A DNA stretch of 64,000 nucleotides from Penelope pileata. Taxonomy: Eukaryota > Chordata > Aves > Galliformes > Cracidae. Made by a program: the position numbers and the translations under genes. Positions 45,886 through 58,235 of this stretch are shown here, in pieces (the stretch's first letter is position 1; each line of letters begins with the position of its first letter). The notes under the pieces were generated by a model. That model saw only the letters and a list, made by a program, of their open reading frames with translations. It searched no databases and had not been told where the DNA came from. The DNA lies in NCBI GenBank assembly GCA_013396635.1, contig WBMW01005465.1:270582-334581 (forward strand), in the 5' to 3' direction.

Positions 45886-48800
45886 TGTAGAGAGAATGAT
45901 TTTTAGAATTATTTAAATCTTCCCAGAGGCACCAAAATACCATACTTTGGTTTTACTCTACTATTTTAAGCATGCTATTACTATACTCTCACTGGATTCA
46001 CCTACCAAAACATAGCAAGATTAGACTTAGAAGGATAAGCCTACTCCTGCTCCCTTCTCTGGTAGCATTATGCAAGCTAGAAGATACAGAACAAACTCTG
46101 CATTCGGGTGCTGTTCTCGTTCTCTGTGGCACATATCACTGTAGCATCTTCCCAGTGATCACTAGATCTGGTAGCTGCGTTACTTCTTGCAGTTATTTAT
46201 CACAAGATCTGTACGATTTTTCAGAAGCTGTGCAGTTGAATCCAGTTTGGAGTTTACCTCTGGACCTTACCTCTGATCTTTTTTTTTTTTTTTTTTGCCT
46301 CTGTGTATTCAATTCAGCTTCTTTTTTAAATGTACGTAGTGCTTCTTTTTAAACAGACCACTTAAAAGGATGGAGTTTTTTTTTTTAATTTATTTATAAA
46401 GCAAATGTTGGGGATTTCTCTGTGTTTATTTTCCCCTCCTATTTTTAAAATAGCCCAATCTAAATTCCCACGATTTTAGCCTTTTTCATTTAGCATTGAT
46501 TTCTCTTCAAAATAACAGTAAGGAAACTTCTCCCCTTATTTGTCCTTTCCTTCCAACAGAATCAATACCGTGGAATGAATCGAGTATTATCCCTTTTTCT
46601 TAAAGGGATTGTGTGACAAAGCAGTGGTTTATTTAAATATGGCTTTAAACCCAAAGGACACTGTCTACTACTTTATAAAGGCAGTCATTTTCTGGCCCAG
46701 CTGATGGCCAATAGTGGTTTAAACCATGTTATTAAATATATTTCAATAATAAAGGAGTTTCAGAGGTTGCAGTTCTAGTTCTGTAATTACCTGAAAGTTT
46801 GAACAGTGAAAATATTTATCGTTTCAAAGAACAAGGAAAAAATAAAGAAAAAAAATACCATCCCACCAACTTTATAGTTAATCCCATTTTTATTGTTCCC
46901 TAAACTACAGGGAGATCTTTTCATTGTTATAAAGCTTACTTTTGAATAATACAGCTGCTTCAGTCACTGGATGGGCATGGTTCAAAAGCTTCTTAGCAGA
47001 GTTACCAAGTTTTGAAACTCTTGGAAGGCTCTTTAATGTGGAGTTTTAACAGCTTGTCACATTATTTATTGTTTGGTTTGCTCATGTTTGTAAATGCTAA
47101 CAACCTGCATCAATGCTCACTTGGGACACATCCCACCACCAGTACCCAAACCCACGCAGGAAAAGTTGTTTCAGAGCACAGCGGTGATGAAACAAGAGCA
47201 AAGCTATTTTAACATGGGAGTGAAATCAGCTGTACCCAGCACTTTAGGGTTTGATTGTACTTTAAATACCAACTCCCAAGGCAATGACCCACTTCATTAT
47301 TTTTGTTTCTGTTACTGTTTAACTTTTTAAGTTCAGTGTAATATTTATAGCTCAGGACTCCACTCCACCATTGCCACTTGTTCTGAGGTCTGACAGACAA
47401 AGCTTGTAAACTAAACAGAGGACAACAGGCAAATTAGAGAGAGTGGGAATCCTATTACCAGGAATAGCCCTAATTAAAAAGACAGTTCACAGTGCATGAT
47501 TGCACAGCTGGGCTTTAAGTTCAAGATGTTTCCCAGAGGAATCCTCCCCAAAATAATGGCTTATTTCTGTCCTAGAGATAGAGAAAAATGTCCTCAGTTC
47601 CCATATAGTAAGATGCTCAACTACCTCATGCCTCCTGGATGATAGATGATGCCATCAGACACAAACTAATGCCCTTTCAAGTAACAAAAAGCTTTGTAAA
47701 GACCAGGTTATATTCCCAGTGATATGGTACAGACTAATAAAAACAGGCACAGCTCTGGCACCCAGCTGCTTTTAGGCTTCTGCTTTGAGCTCCCTAATAC
47801 ATTTTCAGTACAGAAAATACCAACTGCCACTAAGATACTCGTCTCTCTTCAGTCACCTAGGTCATTCCTCATCTGCAAGTCTTCCTCCACATCTGTCTTG
47901 AATTTTCAGCCAGGTAGTAGCTCACCATTTCAGTCAGCAACATCTACTGTGGGAGCAGACCCACTCGGGGAACCGAGGCTCTCCCAAACACCCCCCTGCA
48001 GTGACAAGCATATGCTGATGAAGTAGGCAGCTCGCTTCCAAAAAAGAAAGTTTTGGTTGCAAGCTTATTCAAGAGGCAGTATCATCAGCTTGCTAATTAA
48101 GTTGGCCGTTTTGGTAGCAAGCCCATTGGGAGAATTAGGTGAAGTATATAAATAGCTTGTTTGACAGTTCTAGAAAAACATGATCTTGAAAGCCTTGCTT
48201 TAATCTGATAAAGGAAGCAGCTGTCATACATTAGCATCTCTCTTCTGATCAACCCTCTGTTCTTCCCTGTCACTGAAAGAGACCTGCCTTGATGCATGTT
48301 GCTTCATCAAGCCTCAGAGTTGACTAACGCCAAAGATCTCCATTTTTCTATGTACTCCTGCTGTCATCCAGCAGGATAATTTTTCATACAGTTGTTACTG
48401 TTCTATAGATACAGTACTGAAACTCCAGAGTTTACAGTTTAGTAGGAACACAGTGGGTCCTTCATGGGCAACAGCCCAACAAGCACTAGTTGCAGTTAGT
48501 GTTCAGCCTCTGTTTGAACCAAAGCTTTTTTATCAGTCTCTCTTGTGTTCTCTCATGTCCTGAGGCATACACCCTGGCAACACTTGAAAGATATCTTACC
48601 ATAGTGAAGGATTCTGCAGGAAATCCAGGATCAAACACAGTATTTTAAATATAGAATGTAGGAGGAGAAATACTTGGCTGTTACTATTGTACGTTCCCTA
48701 ACTGCACGTGCAATGTATGTTGTATGAAATTTTCCCAGAGGAAGTCCCCTATAATTGACTATTTCTTCCTATCAAAATAGCTTTTAAATGCTATTATTTA

Positions 48801-49260
48801 AAAAGTCAAGCTCAAACATCTTATGTATACGTCCACTCTCTATTGTTTTGACATGAATTAAGTTTCTTTTGTACTGTTAAGTTGTAGGAGGAGGGCACGT
48901 AGAAAGTTATTTTTCTTTTAAAGTCTATTTCACAGTTCTTCTGATTAATACAATGGTCATTAAGATACTTGCTTCTGTGGGAGCTGGTAGCTTGTATTCA
49001 TGTCCTGGACTGATTTTGCTAAATTTCACGAGGCCTTGGCAAACACTTAATCACTTTCCTAAGATCCAAATTTAAACCATAAATCAGGGATTTCAAAATA
49101 AATGAGATTTACAAATGTCTTATTTGCTTTGCCCAGTTAAAACTTTTTAAAATGGGCCTGAGGTACTCAGACATAAGACAGCTATCACAGCTGAAACGTC
49201 AACATATAATCTACCTGCAGGAATCATGTCTGCATTCTGAGCCTCTCGGAGCAGTAAAAC
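45886..49260. other. Downstream non-coding region, no gene recognised
   Basis: AT-rich sequence with T tracts (46279-46296, 46376-46386) and several AATAAA motifs. It may be a distal 3' UTR of SLC6A2 or intergenic DNA. Open frames of 60-126 codons show no family resemblance. Confidence 0.6.
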
Positions 49261-49713
49261 ATGTTTATTCTAATATGCTTTATTTTCTCAGGGCTAAGAA
49301 TATTCAAGGTCCACAGGTCAGCTAATGTGCCAGAACTTGACCTCCCTAAGTTAAAGGCCAGAATGATGTTTCAGATTGGAACCTTGAAAAACAATTTTGA
49401 CTACAGCATCAGGAGCCAGATATTTTGGAAATGCTTTGGGATGCTTTCCGCAGAAGGAAAATGCATCACTGAGTTTCAGAGAGGATCAGAGATAGGGAAA
49501 GGATGCATCTTAAAGATCCATTTCAAGTGTTTCTGTGCTATGGAAAATGGTTCCTTTTGTTCAGCCATTTCAGTCCTGAATGAAATGGGAACAAATCAGC
49601 AAGCACTTGCTCCCCCCTACTCCATATTCTCCAAGGACAGTTTTTGCTGCCCATCAGACAAGAGCACTCAGAACGACCAAGTAAGCATGCGTGCATTCTT
49701 TAGCTGTGATTAA
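49261..49713 (+). other. 150-codon open frame with exon-like borders, function unknown
   Basis: ATG at 49261 in a fair context (A at -3) opens 150 codons to TAA. Inside it, TTTATTTTCTCAG ending at 49291 looks like a splice acceptor and CAA|GTAAGC at 49680/49681 like a donor. A 389-bp internal exon that is fully open could therefore exist. The translation (for example LRIFKVHRSANVPELDLPKL) is rich in Lys, Phe, Ser and Cys and I recognise no domain. About one frame of this length is expected by chance in 64 kb of such DNA. Treat it as a candidate only. Confidence 0.15.
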
Positions 49714-51348
49714 AAGTACAGGTTCTTGGTTTTGCCTGCTTAAATTACCTGGGGAATAACAAGACCTGTATGCCATGCCACATATAGAGAAACTTCTACT
49801 AAGACAGAATATTTCACGTATTTTACACATTGTTCCTAACAAAAGCTACATAGGTCTATGCTCCTCAGCTGGTAGTTTGTACAGGAGTACCGTTCACTGC
49901 CTGGCAAGAAATTTAGATGCCTCTACATGCATCAGATATTGACCACTATGGAGGCAGACATGTTAACCAGCAGAAAAATGTAACCAGCTGTTTTTAAATG
50001 GCAAAATTTCAGCAGTTTTTCTGTGCTATCTGAAATCTGAATATATTTAGCCAACTTTCAACTCATGTATGGCTGACCTAGTGGAAGCACAGAAACTGAA
50101 GTAACAGAAACCACAAGTATTCAGTGAAACCGTCCTCCTCCTCACCTGGATGTAAGTGCTGAGCTAGCTTTTGGGGAGGGGTGAAGTCAGGGGGAAATGG
50201 GCAGCAAGGCTTGAGTCACAGCCCAGCCTTCGTGCAGAGGAACCGTTGCTGTACTGCCAGGAGTGGTGTTGAGGGCAGTGGGTGTTTTTGTGCCTAAGCA
50301 CTGCCAGCAAGATTGGGCCACCTGTGTGTTTTGCTTTCCTCCTCTTTGTAGAAGTGTTTCTTTAGCTGCCATGCTAGACAACAGTTGCTTAATTTCTTTC
50401 ATGAGGGTATGGAATAGTTTCAGTAAGCTAAGAAAAATCACTAAGCCTTAAGCTGGCTCTCTTAAAGGTGTCATGTTGTTTCCTGGTCACTGCCAGGCTG
50501 ACCTGCATTTGTAGTTAGTACTTACACTGCACTCTGTGAACCTATCTACAAGACTTATCTTGTGTGTGCTATGGGTAATATCAGTTATTAAGGGAGAATC
50601 TCCAAATAGTACATTTTAAAATAACTTCTAATAGGCCTGATCAAGATTTGCCTTACAAATAAAAGCTTTATAGTGAGTATTTACTTGGTTAACACCAGTG
50701 TTTTACTTAATTTTTAATGCCTTTTTATAGCAGTGACTAGACTATCTTAGATAAGAGTACCTCTGTAAAGGGAATATTTTAATATTTTTACCAGGTTATT
50801 TTAATTTTAATAGATTATCAATGTATATTGTAAGGCATGAAATTCAACTTTGCTGTAACAAGGCTATTGCACAGGACCTATTTCTCCATTACAAGACTTT
50901 GTAGTTAGCCAGTCTAGTTCAACAGCATGTTGGCCTTTGAGTATAAATGTAAACATGTGATAAAGGAGAATAAAAAACATTATCTACAGCTAATGCACAT
51001 TGTAGCACAATACTCTCCATTGCTGCCTTAATCTCTTCCTTTAAGGGGAAGTTATATGTTTTTTAATTTATATTCTTAAAAACAACAAAACAGCATCCTT
51101 TGGCTGCAATTTTGTGTTGTTAGATGACTTAATCAAATTAGTTAGTGTCCAACAAATCTACTTCCAAAGCAAGAGATCACATTGCAGATTTCGGGAATAA
51201 ATTTTCATAGTTCAGAACTTACCACTAGTAAAAATACTCTCCAAAGTGCCCCAGTGACCAAAAGTGTCCAAACAGCCATGAGATTTCCATGCCTGGTTCT
51301 ATTAACTGTGCAATCCACAGGTCTGTTCACCTTTTTTTTTTTTTTTTT
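49714..51348. other. AT-rich non-coding region, no gene recognised
   Basis: No recognisable coding exon or transposon. It ends in a 17-base T tract (51332-51348) that runs into an N gap. Confidence 0.6.
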
Positions 51349-51392
51349 NNNNNNNNNNNNNNNNNNNNNNNNNNNNNNNNNNNNNNNNNNNN
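51349..51392. other. Assembly gap (44 N)
   Basis: Gap directly after a poly(T) run, so probably an unresolved homopolymer or microsatellite. A single further N is at 52572. Confidence 1.
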
Positions 51393-51686
51393 AAGTATAT
51401 TTGGTTATCTGGGGGAAATGGCATTCCAATTTATTTTTTTTTTTGAAAGGGAGACACTTACATGCCCATGTCTGTAATTAGAAACAACTACATTTCTTAT
51501 AAATATGGATATGGATGTGTGTGATGTGTGTTGGTTAACTATACTTAAAATGCTGATAAAGATGGTGAATGTAAAGTATTTGTCCTCATTCTTCTGTCTT
51601 TCTGTGATCAGTGTAAATAAGAACTGTTTAAAGCTGTGCATTAATGTAACAGATATTCCAATATTGTGTATAAAATTATTTAAGTA

Positions 51687-51692
51687 AATAAA
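51687..51692 (+). terminator. AATAAA in a 3'-UTR-like context, distal candidate
   Basis: The hexamer sits at the end of a stretch (about 51500-51700) with typical 3'-end texture: TTTAAAGCTGTGCATTAATG, then ATATTGTGTATAAAATTATT and TAAGTAAATAAAATCAG. It could end a long SLC6A2 isoform (3' UTR about 6.7 kb) or another + strand transcript. No transcript evidence is available. Confidence 0.25.
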
Positions 51693-51819
51693 ATCAGACA
51701 AATATGCACATAAAGAATATAAAGAAAAGTCTTATGTACCAAAAATTTACTTATGGCCGTCAATTAAAAGCTGAACTGAAAACTTTGCTCATTGTCACTG
51801 TTACTCCCAGAGTGATACC

Positions 51820-52130
51820 TGACACACTGTGCTGCACGGCTCCAGGCAGGGCTCCCCTTTGGCCGCTGGACCTCGGATCTGTCACTGCAGACAGAACTCT
51901 GCAGACCTGGGAGGTCAGCCTCCCGCTGCTGGGACCTCGATTCAAACCTCCCAGGAGAGCCCAGCAGCCTAGTGCCAAGGGCCTCCACCAGCCAGTCCTG
52001 AGCTCACTCTACAGACCAGCAGCCAGCTAGAACCACAAGCCCGAAAGCTTCTGTACTCATGTAGTTGGCAACCTCCGTGAGACAGTTCACATCCCTTTAG
52101 TGCCCGGCAGACGCAATGAAAAGGTAAGTC
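51820..52130 (+). promoter_or_regulatory. GC-richer patch followed by ATG and a perfect splice donor
   Basis: The block is clearly richer in G+C and CpG than the surrounding AT-rich DNA, though too CpG-poor to call a proper island. It ends with GCAATGAAAAGGTAAGTCCC, where an ATG (52116) is followed after eight coding bases by a consensus donor GTAAGT (52124). This could be a first exon of an unannotated + strand transcript. I recognise no downstream partner exon. Confidence 0.15.
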
Positions 52131-55100
52131 CCGCATGGGAACTCCTGCCATCTGCGCTGCTGTCATTATGTTCCTGAAAGTCTCACAGCCAGACAGAAAG
52201 CAATCGAGAAGCGTTAATCAAAATGCAGAACGCAAAAGCTGCAATTGCCCAAGGCAACACAGTGTTTCCCTTTTCGCAAGCAATTCCTTTTGTCCATCCA
52301 TTACCTTCACCGTAACTAGGAATAGCCAGAACATTCTTAATTCATGGATCTGCCAGGAAGCAAAAGCTTCTCATCTGACATGGTGGAAGAACAGATGAGG
52401 ATTTGTTGCTGCAGCTTAAGCTGTTTTCTTATTTTTCCACAAGGAACATAACAAATTGATGGGAACTGATGCGACTGTTGCAGTAAAAGGTATCTTTTGT
52501 TGGCAGTCTCAAATATCTACACAAATTTCATGGCTGGCAGGTACAGAGACCTACTTCACTCAGCTACTTTTNCTTCAATTGATTATATTCCTCTACTGCC
52601 TTCATGCAAGAAAAACATTACAGGTCCACTGTGTTCCTTCAGAATACAAGCCATCATATCTTCCACTTGCAGATTAAAAGCGAGTTGACACCTTCTAGAG
52701 TTGTACAAAGTCGATATCTGCCCCCCAGAAATCTTTATGCTAAATCCAGGGAGAATGTGCATGGCTGCTTTTACTTCAGACTGGAAAACATCAGCTGTGG
52801 GCATACATACAAGCAGGATGTGATGAGACAGGGCAGAAATACACAGCTGGTGTCAAGACTAAATAAATTGTGCTAGATTACTTTCAGAATTACTTTTGCT
52901 GGACAATCCTGTAAGTGAATTTGTTTTCTTCTGACTTAAACATAAGTTGTAATAGTCTTTCAAATGCAGAGAAAATATGAAAAATTAAGACAGTTCCTTC
53001 TCAAGTATTTGAGCAAGTCAGAAGCTTGAAAAATCTTGCAAATTAAACATCAGTAGCAGGTACATTTTTAAGCAAAAGAACTAAGAGGGCAAGAGACAGC
53101 AGAAGAATAAGGAGTCAAAAGTAACAAATAAATCCTTGCAAGTATACACTCAACTGATCCAAGTTTCAACAGAATGGCTCATCAGGGGAAGGGAACTGAC
53201 CCCTCTTGTAAATCATCTTAAAAACAGCAGAAGAAAAATGCTCTGTACAAGTTTAGTATTATCCTCATGGCATGTGTTCAGATTTTCATAATACTAGTTG
53301 ATCTTTTTCAGACCATTATTCTTACACAGTGCCAATTCACTCTGGCTTGGACAGGAACTCAGGCATAAAGATCCAAAACACACTTGACATTCAAAACTCA
53401 GCCAACAGGAAAAATGACTGCTCAGGAAGATCAGTGAATTACATACACCTTTAGTCCTCAAGAATTCCTGCTTTTTTTTCTTGCAGATTAATTGGTTTGG
53501 TTTTTTCTTTTCTTATTGTTATGGAAGAAAAGTATTCAAATAGTTATAGTTGAAATATTTAAAACAATAGGTTTCTTAATGTATTTGAAAAGTCAGATGA
53601 TCTTTTAAAGATTTCTGATTGCATTTCATATTTGAGAATAGAAGAGCTCAGTGCTTCAAATTTCAAATTAACTGCTAAGTGTTGCCAATAACCCTAGGGA
53701 ATGCTGCTGGCCAATACTTTTTTTTCACCCTGAATTCCTGATCAAACTGTCCACAGATCAGCCTCTAAAACACCACTTGGCATTCCAGTTCTCAGCTAAC
53801 TGACACAGAACTCCAGTTCTTATAAATTCATGAGATTAAAGTTCAGGCTAATGTTTTCAGCTTTATCCAAAAAAAATTTGTTTTCCATAAATGCTAACAC
53901 GAAAAATATTGCTTCTACAGATATTTCTGCAAGCATCCATTTGCTACAACATTAATAAATGTGAAATAACAGTTTGCAAACAGAGCAAAACTAAAACTGA
54001 CATTTTTGTCCAAGCAGTTATTCATGAACATTTCAGGGAAATATTTGCTCAGCTGAGCCCTTGCAATTCACATAGCTTAGAGTATGACTCCAAAGTACTC
54101 AGAGTTTCATTTTTGGTCCTCATGCCTGCATGCATGCTTGGTGCTGCATTTGCCAGTGCGGAGGAGTGCTGCAGTACCTTGAGACACTTCATACATCTGC
54201 ACTTAGAAACACTCCTGAAATCAAGTTTTGTTATGTTCTCATTTATTCTAGCATATAGAATACCTTTTATTATTAAAGGACTTGGTAATGACTTGGTGTC
54301 CTACTCCTACCAACCCAAATACACAGAGCTAGACCAATTCTGCTGTACATGGAAATTCAGACTACCTTCAGATGGAGTCTCAGTTTCATGAACTCCAACA
54401 AGGACTACGATTTCCGCAGTAACAGCATTACTGACATCTGATCATCCTTCTTTTATTCTCCGGGCGCGTTGCACTGAGGATGGTGAAGCCAAATTCCCAT
54501 GAAGATTCCCATACATCACTCATTAGAGTCCTTGGAGACTGCTTACTCCTCCTTTGTCTCTAGCTTGGTCAGCCCCAGTGAACCCTTTTGACATATTATC
54601 TCCCAGTTTCTCAGCTTGAAAGATTAAGAACAGAGCGACATGTTTAAATAGGTTGCCTTTTTAGCTTATTTCAGTAATTATTTCAGTGGAGAGAAGAAAA
54701 GATCTATGGCTGAGTTTAAGTCACAAGGAAGAAACATTCACAAGATTAATGCTTCTACTCAGCAATTCCAACCAACCTCATTCAAGTATTTGCTTTGGTA
54801 ATATTTGTACATTAAAAAGATGGATTTGCATAGAAATATAAGCTTGCAAAAAAACCTGGCTTGCTACTTGACTCTAGAGAATAAATACAATTCATGTTAC
54901 TGCTCTGTACATTGTACGAACTGCACAAAGTAAAAAAGAGCATGTCTAAAAAGGGGCTTGTAACTGCTTGCCTCTGCTGCTTTCAGATGATTATTCAGAC
55001 ATTCAGTATGGGAATGATTTGTGTAGATCATGAAAGATGCACGACATCCACATATTCACTACAATGACCTCCTGTGCCATTGTTAAACACGTAAGAAATC

Positions 55101-56339
55101 ATACAATTTCTCAGCCACTGGTAACAGTTCATTGTATAGATGCCAGAAACAAGTGGCTTTTCATCAAGCAATTCCCTGAAGCTGCAATAACCAATTTTGA
55201 GATCCCTGTGGATATAAACCACGTGCAATAATCTGACGGCAACAGCTTGCTTACAAAGCTAATAGCTGTATTATGCTGCAGCAGATGTTTCAGGAAAAGC
55301 ACCAGAATCTAAGAAGCACCAATCCTACTTGCCAAATGATCAGTTAGGTTTCAGACCAGCAATTTCATTTCCCTGTTAATATACAATAATATTCAACACT
55401 AGTATTTTTGGGTTTTCACTCAAAAACTATTTCCTGTAAAGTAGAAGAATCCCTTGAAAAGCAACATTTGCAGATGCAGAAGGGAGAGGACTCAAGTCCT
55501 ATATCCCAGATGAGGGCTCTATTTATTATGTACCTTTGTACACGAAGTACTTCTCTGTTATTTTTGAAATTTTACGTCCTATTCACTTCTCTGTTGGAAA
55601 GAGACTACGGCTTTGAGATCCACAATGAACCTCAACATATGTTTGGAGTTCCAAGTTTAAAGAGCATTTTGGACACAGACCTGCGCCAAGCATTTCTACC
55701 TGGATGGCAACTGTTCTGGAACCCCCGAGTCCCCTACTCTTCCTCACACACTAAATACAGAATCCTTAATTCTGAACAGTGTAAATAAAGGGGCACCTCA
55801 CATCTACACTTTGCAGAGCCTGACTTGTACATTCTTCACTACATCTTGTCCTTCATAACAAGGTGCAGATACCCAACAAAAATATGGCACTGAAAAATAG
55901 GGAAGGACATGAAATACGAAACAAGTTTGAAAGATAAGCAGTTCACTTACAAACTTCAAGATTTTTTTCCGAAATTCCGAATATATTTGAGGACAAAATC
56001 AAAAAATGCATCCTAAAGTCAGCACTAAGCCATTAAGTGACCACCTTCTTAAAAAAGGTGTCTACTCGTTTTATTGACACCTCAACTTTGCCCAAAGGAG
56101 ATAGGATGGGGGGAAAATCAGCTTCTGTTAGTTTTTGAGTGAATGAGATGGAAAAAAAATAAAATCTGAACTCTGCAATCAGAATTCAGTGGTACTACTG
56201 AGTTAGAAGCTCAACAGTAAATCCATGTTTATAGGTGCCAGACATTTAATCCAACAGGGTTGGGATACCTGCAGTTCTACACATTTGATTTCCAAAGGAA
56301 TATCTTGTTCAAGGTTAGGTTTGATAAGCAGAGATAAAG
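52131..56339. other. Non-coding region, no gene recognised
   Basis: AT-rich sequence with chance-length open frames (the longest, 53891-54391, has 166 codons and no family match). No exon of the carboxylesterase genes that lie near SLC6A2 in mammals was recognised on either strand. Confidence 0.6.
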
Positions 56340-56583
56340 TGGAAGAGGGTAGATTTAGACTAGATATAAGGAAGAAATTCTTCACCATGAGGGTGGTGAG
56401 ACACTGGAACAGGTTGCCCAGAGAAGTTGTGGATGCTCCCTCCCAGGAAGTATTCAAAGCCAGGCTGGATGGGTCTTTGGGCAACCTGGTCTGGGGGGAG
56501 GTGTCCTTGTCCATAGCAGGGGGGTTGGAGCAAGATGATCTCCTAAGGTCCCTTCCAACCTGAACCATTCTGATTCTATGATC
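56340..56583 (+). mobile_element. CR1 LINE 3' end (ORF2 C-terminus and 3' UTR)
   Basis: The + strand reads AGGAAGAAATTCTTCACCAT, then GGGTGGTGAGACACTGGAAC and so on. It translates as a stretch including FFTMRVVRHWNRLPREVVDA, a hallmark of the C-terminal end of CR1 ORF2 found in thousands of bird copies. It ends with the terminal-octamer remnant ATTCTGATTCTATGATC at 56568-56584. The copy is 5' truncated, as usual for CR1. Confidence 0.9.
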
Positions 56584-58150
56584 TTTCACCTAAACCTTTC
56601 TGAAAAGCTACAGTAGAAATAAAGCATATACAGACAGCAAAAATCACAGAAAGATACAATTTCAGCAGAGAAACACTATTACTACCTTTCCAAGTAGAGG
56701 TGCTTGTCACTTCGTTCTATAGTTCCTATGAAAGCAAATCTTTGAAGAAATTTGGATATTTTGACATTCATCATGGCTGGAAATGATCAGTTGGAGCTAT
56801 TCAGTTATCAAATTGAAAGCTTTAGAATCAATAGCATGTATTTTCAGCCATTTCTTCTTTAATTTGGAAAAGTGAAGAAATTCATTGACAAGAAAAAACA
56901 CTTTACAAACTAAAAAATTGTGTTTCTATTATTATCTCCACTGCCTGCAACAGCAGGATTCTGTCCTGACAGTCTTAAAGGATCTTAGTGTGGGCTGCCA
57001 GTTTGAAACCCTGTGCAGAGAGGCTCAGATGCCATCACTGAACATGGAAAACCTTTATCAAGGATTCAAAAGATAGAGGACAAAATATAGGTCTAAGTTT
57101 AATCCTGCGGTCATAGTTCCCTCCTGCTCTCACACAGTGGTAAAAAATTTTGTCTCTCTCCAGACTTTACTTTGTATCTTATGGTTTGAACTGTCCTTAA
57201 AACTACTAAGGGAGATCATTCAAAGGTAGTAGTCCATACAGTCAGAACCCTACTTCTAAGAAAATCATGTACTGCTGGTCTTTCCGATACTAATGAACAT
57301 AGTGGAAGAGCAGGAGCCACATACTCCTCTGCTGGTACTGCCAAGATTGTTCCCTTCCTTCTGGACAGGAGGATACAGGATGCACCCCTAAATAATGATT
57401 CTAAACCTGAAGCCAGAAAAGACTATTTTGTGAAATATCACAAGCCATTTTGCATTGCTTGCCATTAATACAATCTCAACCAGTGATACTACTGCCTATT
57501 ATTATACTATTATCACTATTAAATGAGTAGGAACAACAAGCAAGTTTTAAAAACTCACAGCTGTTGGCACAACCTTTTAAAATCTTGAAGCAGCTTACCT
57601 CCACAGGCAAAGCTGTCTGCTGCTGACCATACTCACATAAATCACCTACCTTTCACAGTTACCTACATATAAAACCTCTGCTAGAATATCTGAAGCTCCT
57701 GATTTGCAGATAGATGCATCAACAGCATTTTTGCCATTGCCAAGTATCTTTTTTCATTAGTGCTTGCAGCCAAGCAGCAGCTGCCTATGAGCAAAAGGCC
57801 ACCTTAGAACCACGAACACATCTATCTTTAAACCAATAAAATCTTACAGCTAAGGAAGCTATCCTACACATTATTTTAAGGCTGACAATAACTCTTTAGC
57901 TATTTTCCTTCTGATCTTTTGCCACAAAAAGTTCAAATAGCAAGTATATAGGCATAAATATAGTAGAATTTAAGGATTATTTTTTCCTTTCTAAAATGCA
58001 ATGCTTTTTGCCCAAATTGTGGTGATCTTTTTCATAGAAAGATGGAAAAAGGGACAACAAAGCATATATTTTGCAAAACATGAGTCAATAAGATACAGTG
58101 GAATATACTGACAAAGTCTTCCCAGACAATTGCATCCATTGCATACAAAG
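56584..58150. other. Non-coding region, nothing recognised
   Basis: AT-rich DNA without repeats or exons that I can identify. Confidence 0.6.
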
Positions 58151-58152
58151 AT

Positions 58153-58235
58153 GAGATTGAGAGAGAGACACAGAGAGAAAGAGACTGACAGAGAGAGAGA
58201 GAGACAGAGAGAGAGACATATAAAGAAAGAAAAAG
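58153..58235. repeat. GA-rich simple repeat
   Basis: Imperfect (GA)n array with interspersed CAGA and AAAG units (for example GACAGAGAGAGAGAGAGAC), grading into GAAAGAAAAAG at the right edge. On the minus strand it gives spurious Leu-Ser-rich open frames. Confidence 0.9.

Noticed and set aside
53891..54391. 166-codon + strand frame downstream of SLC6A2
   Set aside because: Poor start context, no recognisable domain, no splice or promoter context. Length is within chance for AT-rich DNA of this size.
55408..55788. 126-codon + strand frame
   Set aside because: No ATG at the stated start context that stands out, no family resemblance, and chance length.
56225..56563. 112-codon + strand frame with a protein-like tail (MRVVRHWNRLPREVV)
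   Set aside because: The protein-like part is the C-terminal end of CR1 ORF2 and 3' UTR, a repeat and not a host gene. The N-terminal part is unrelated flank.
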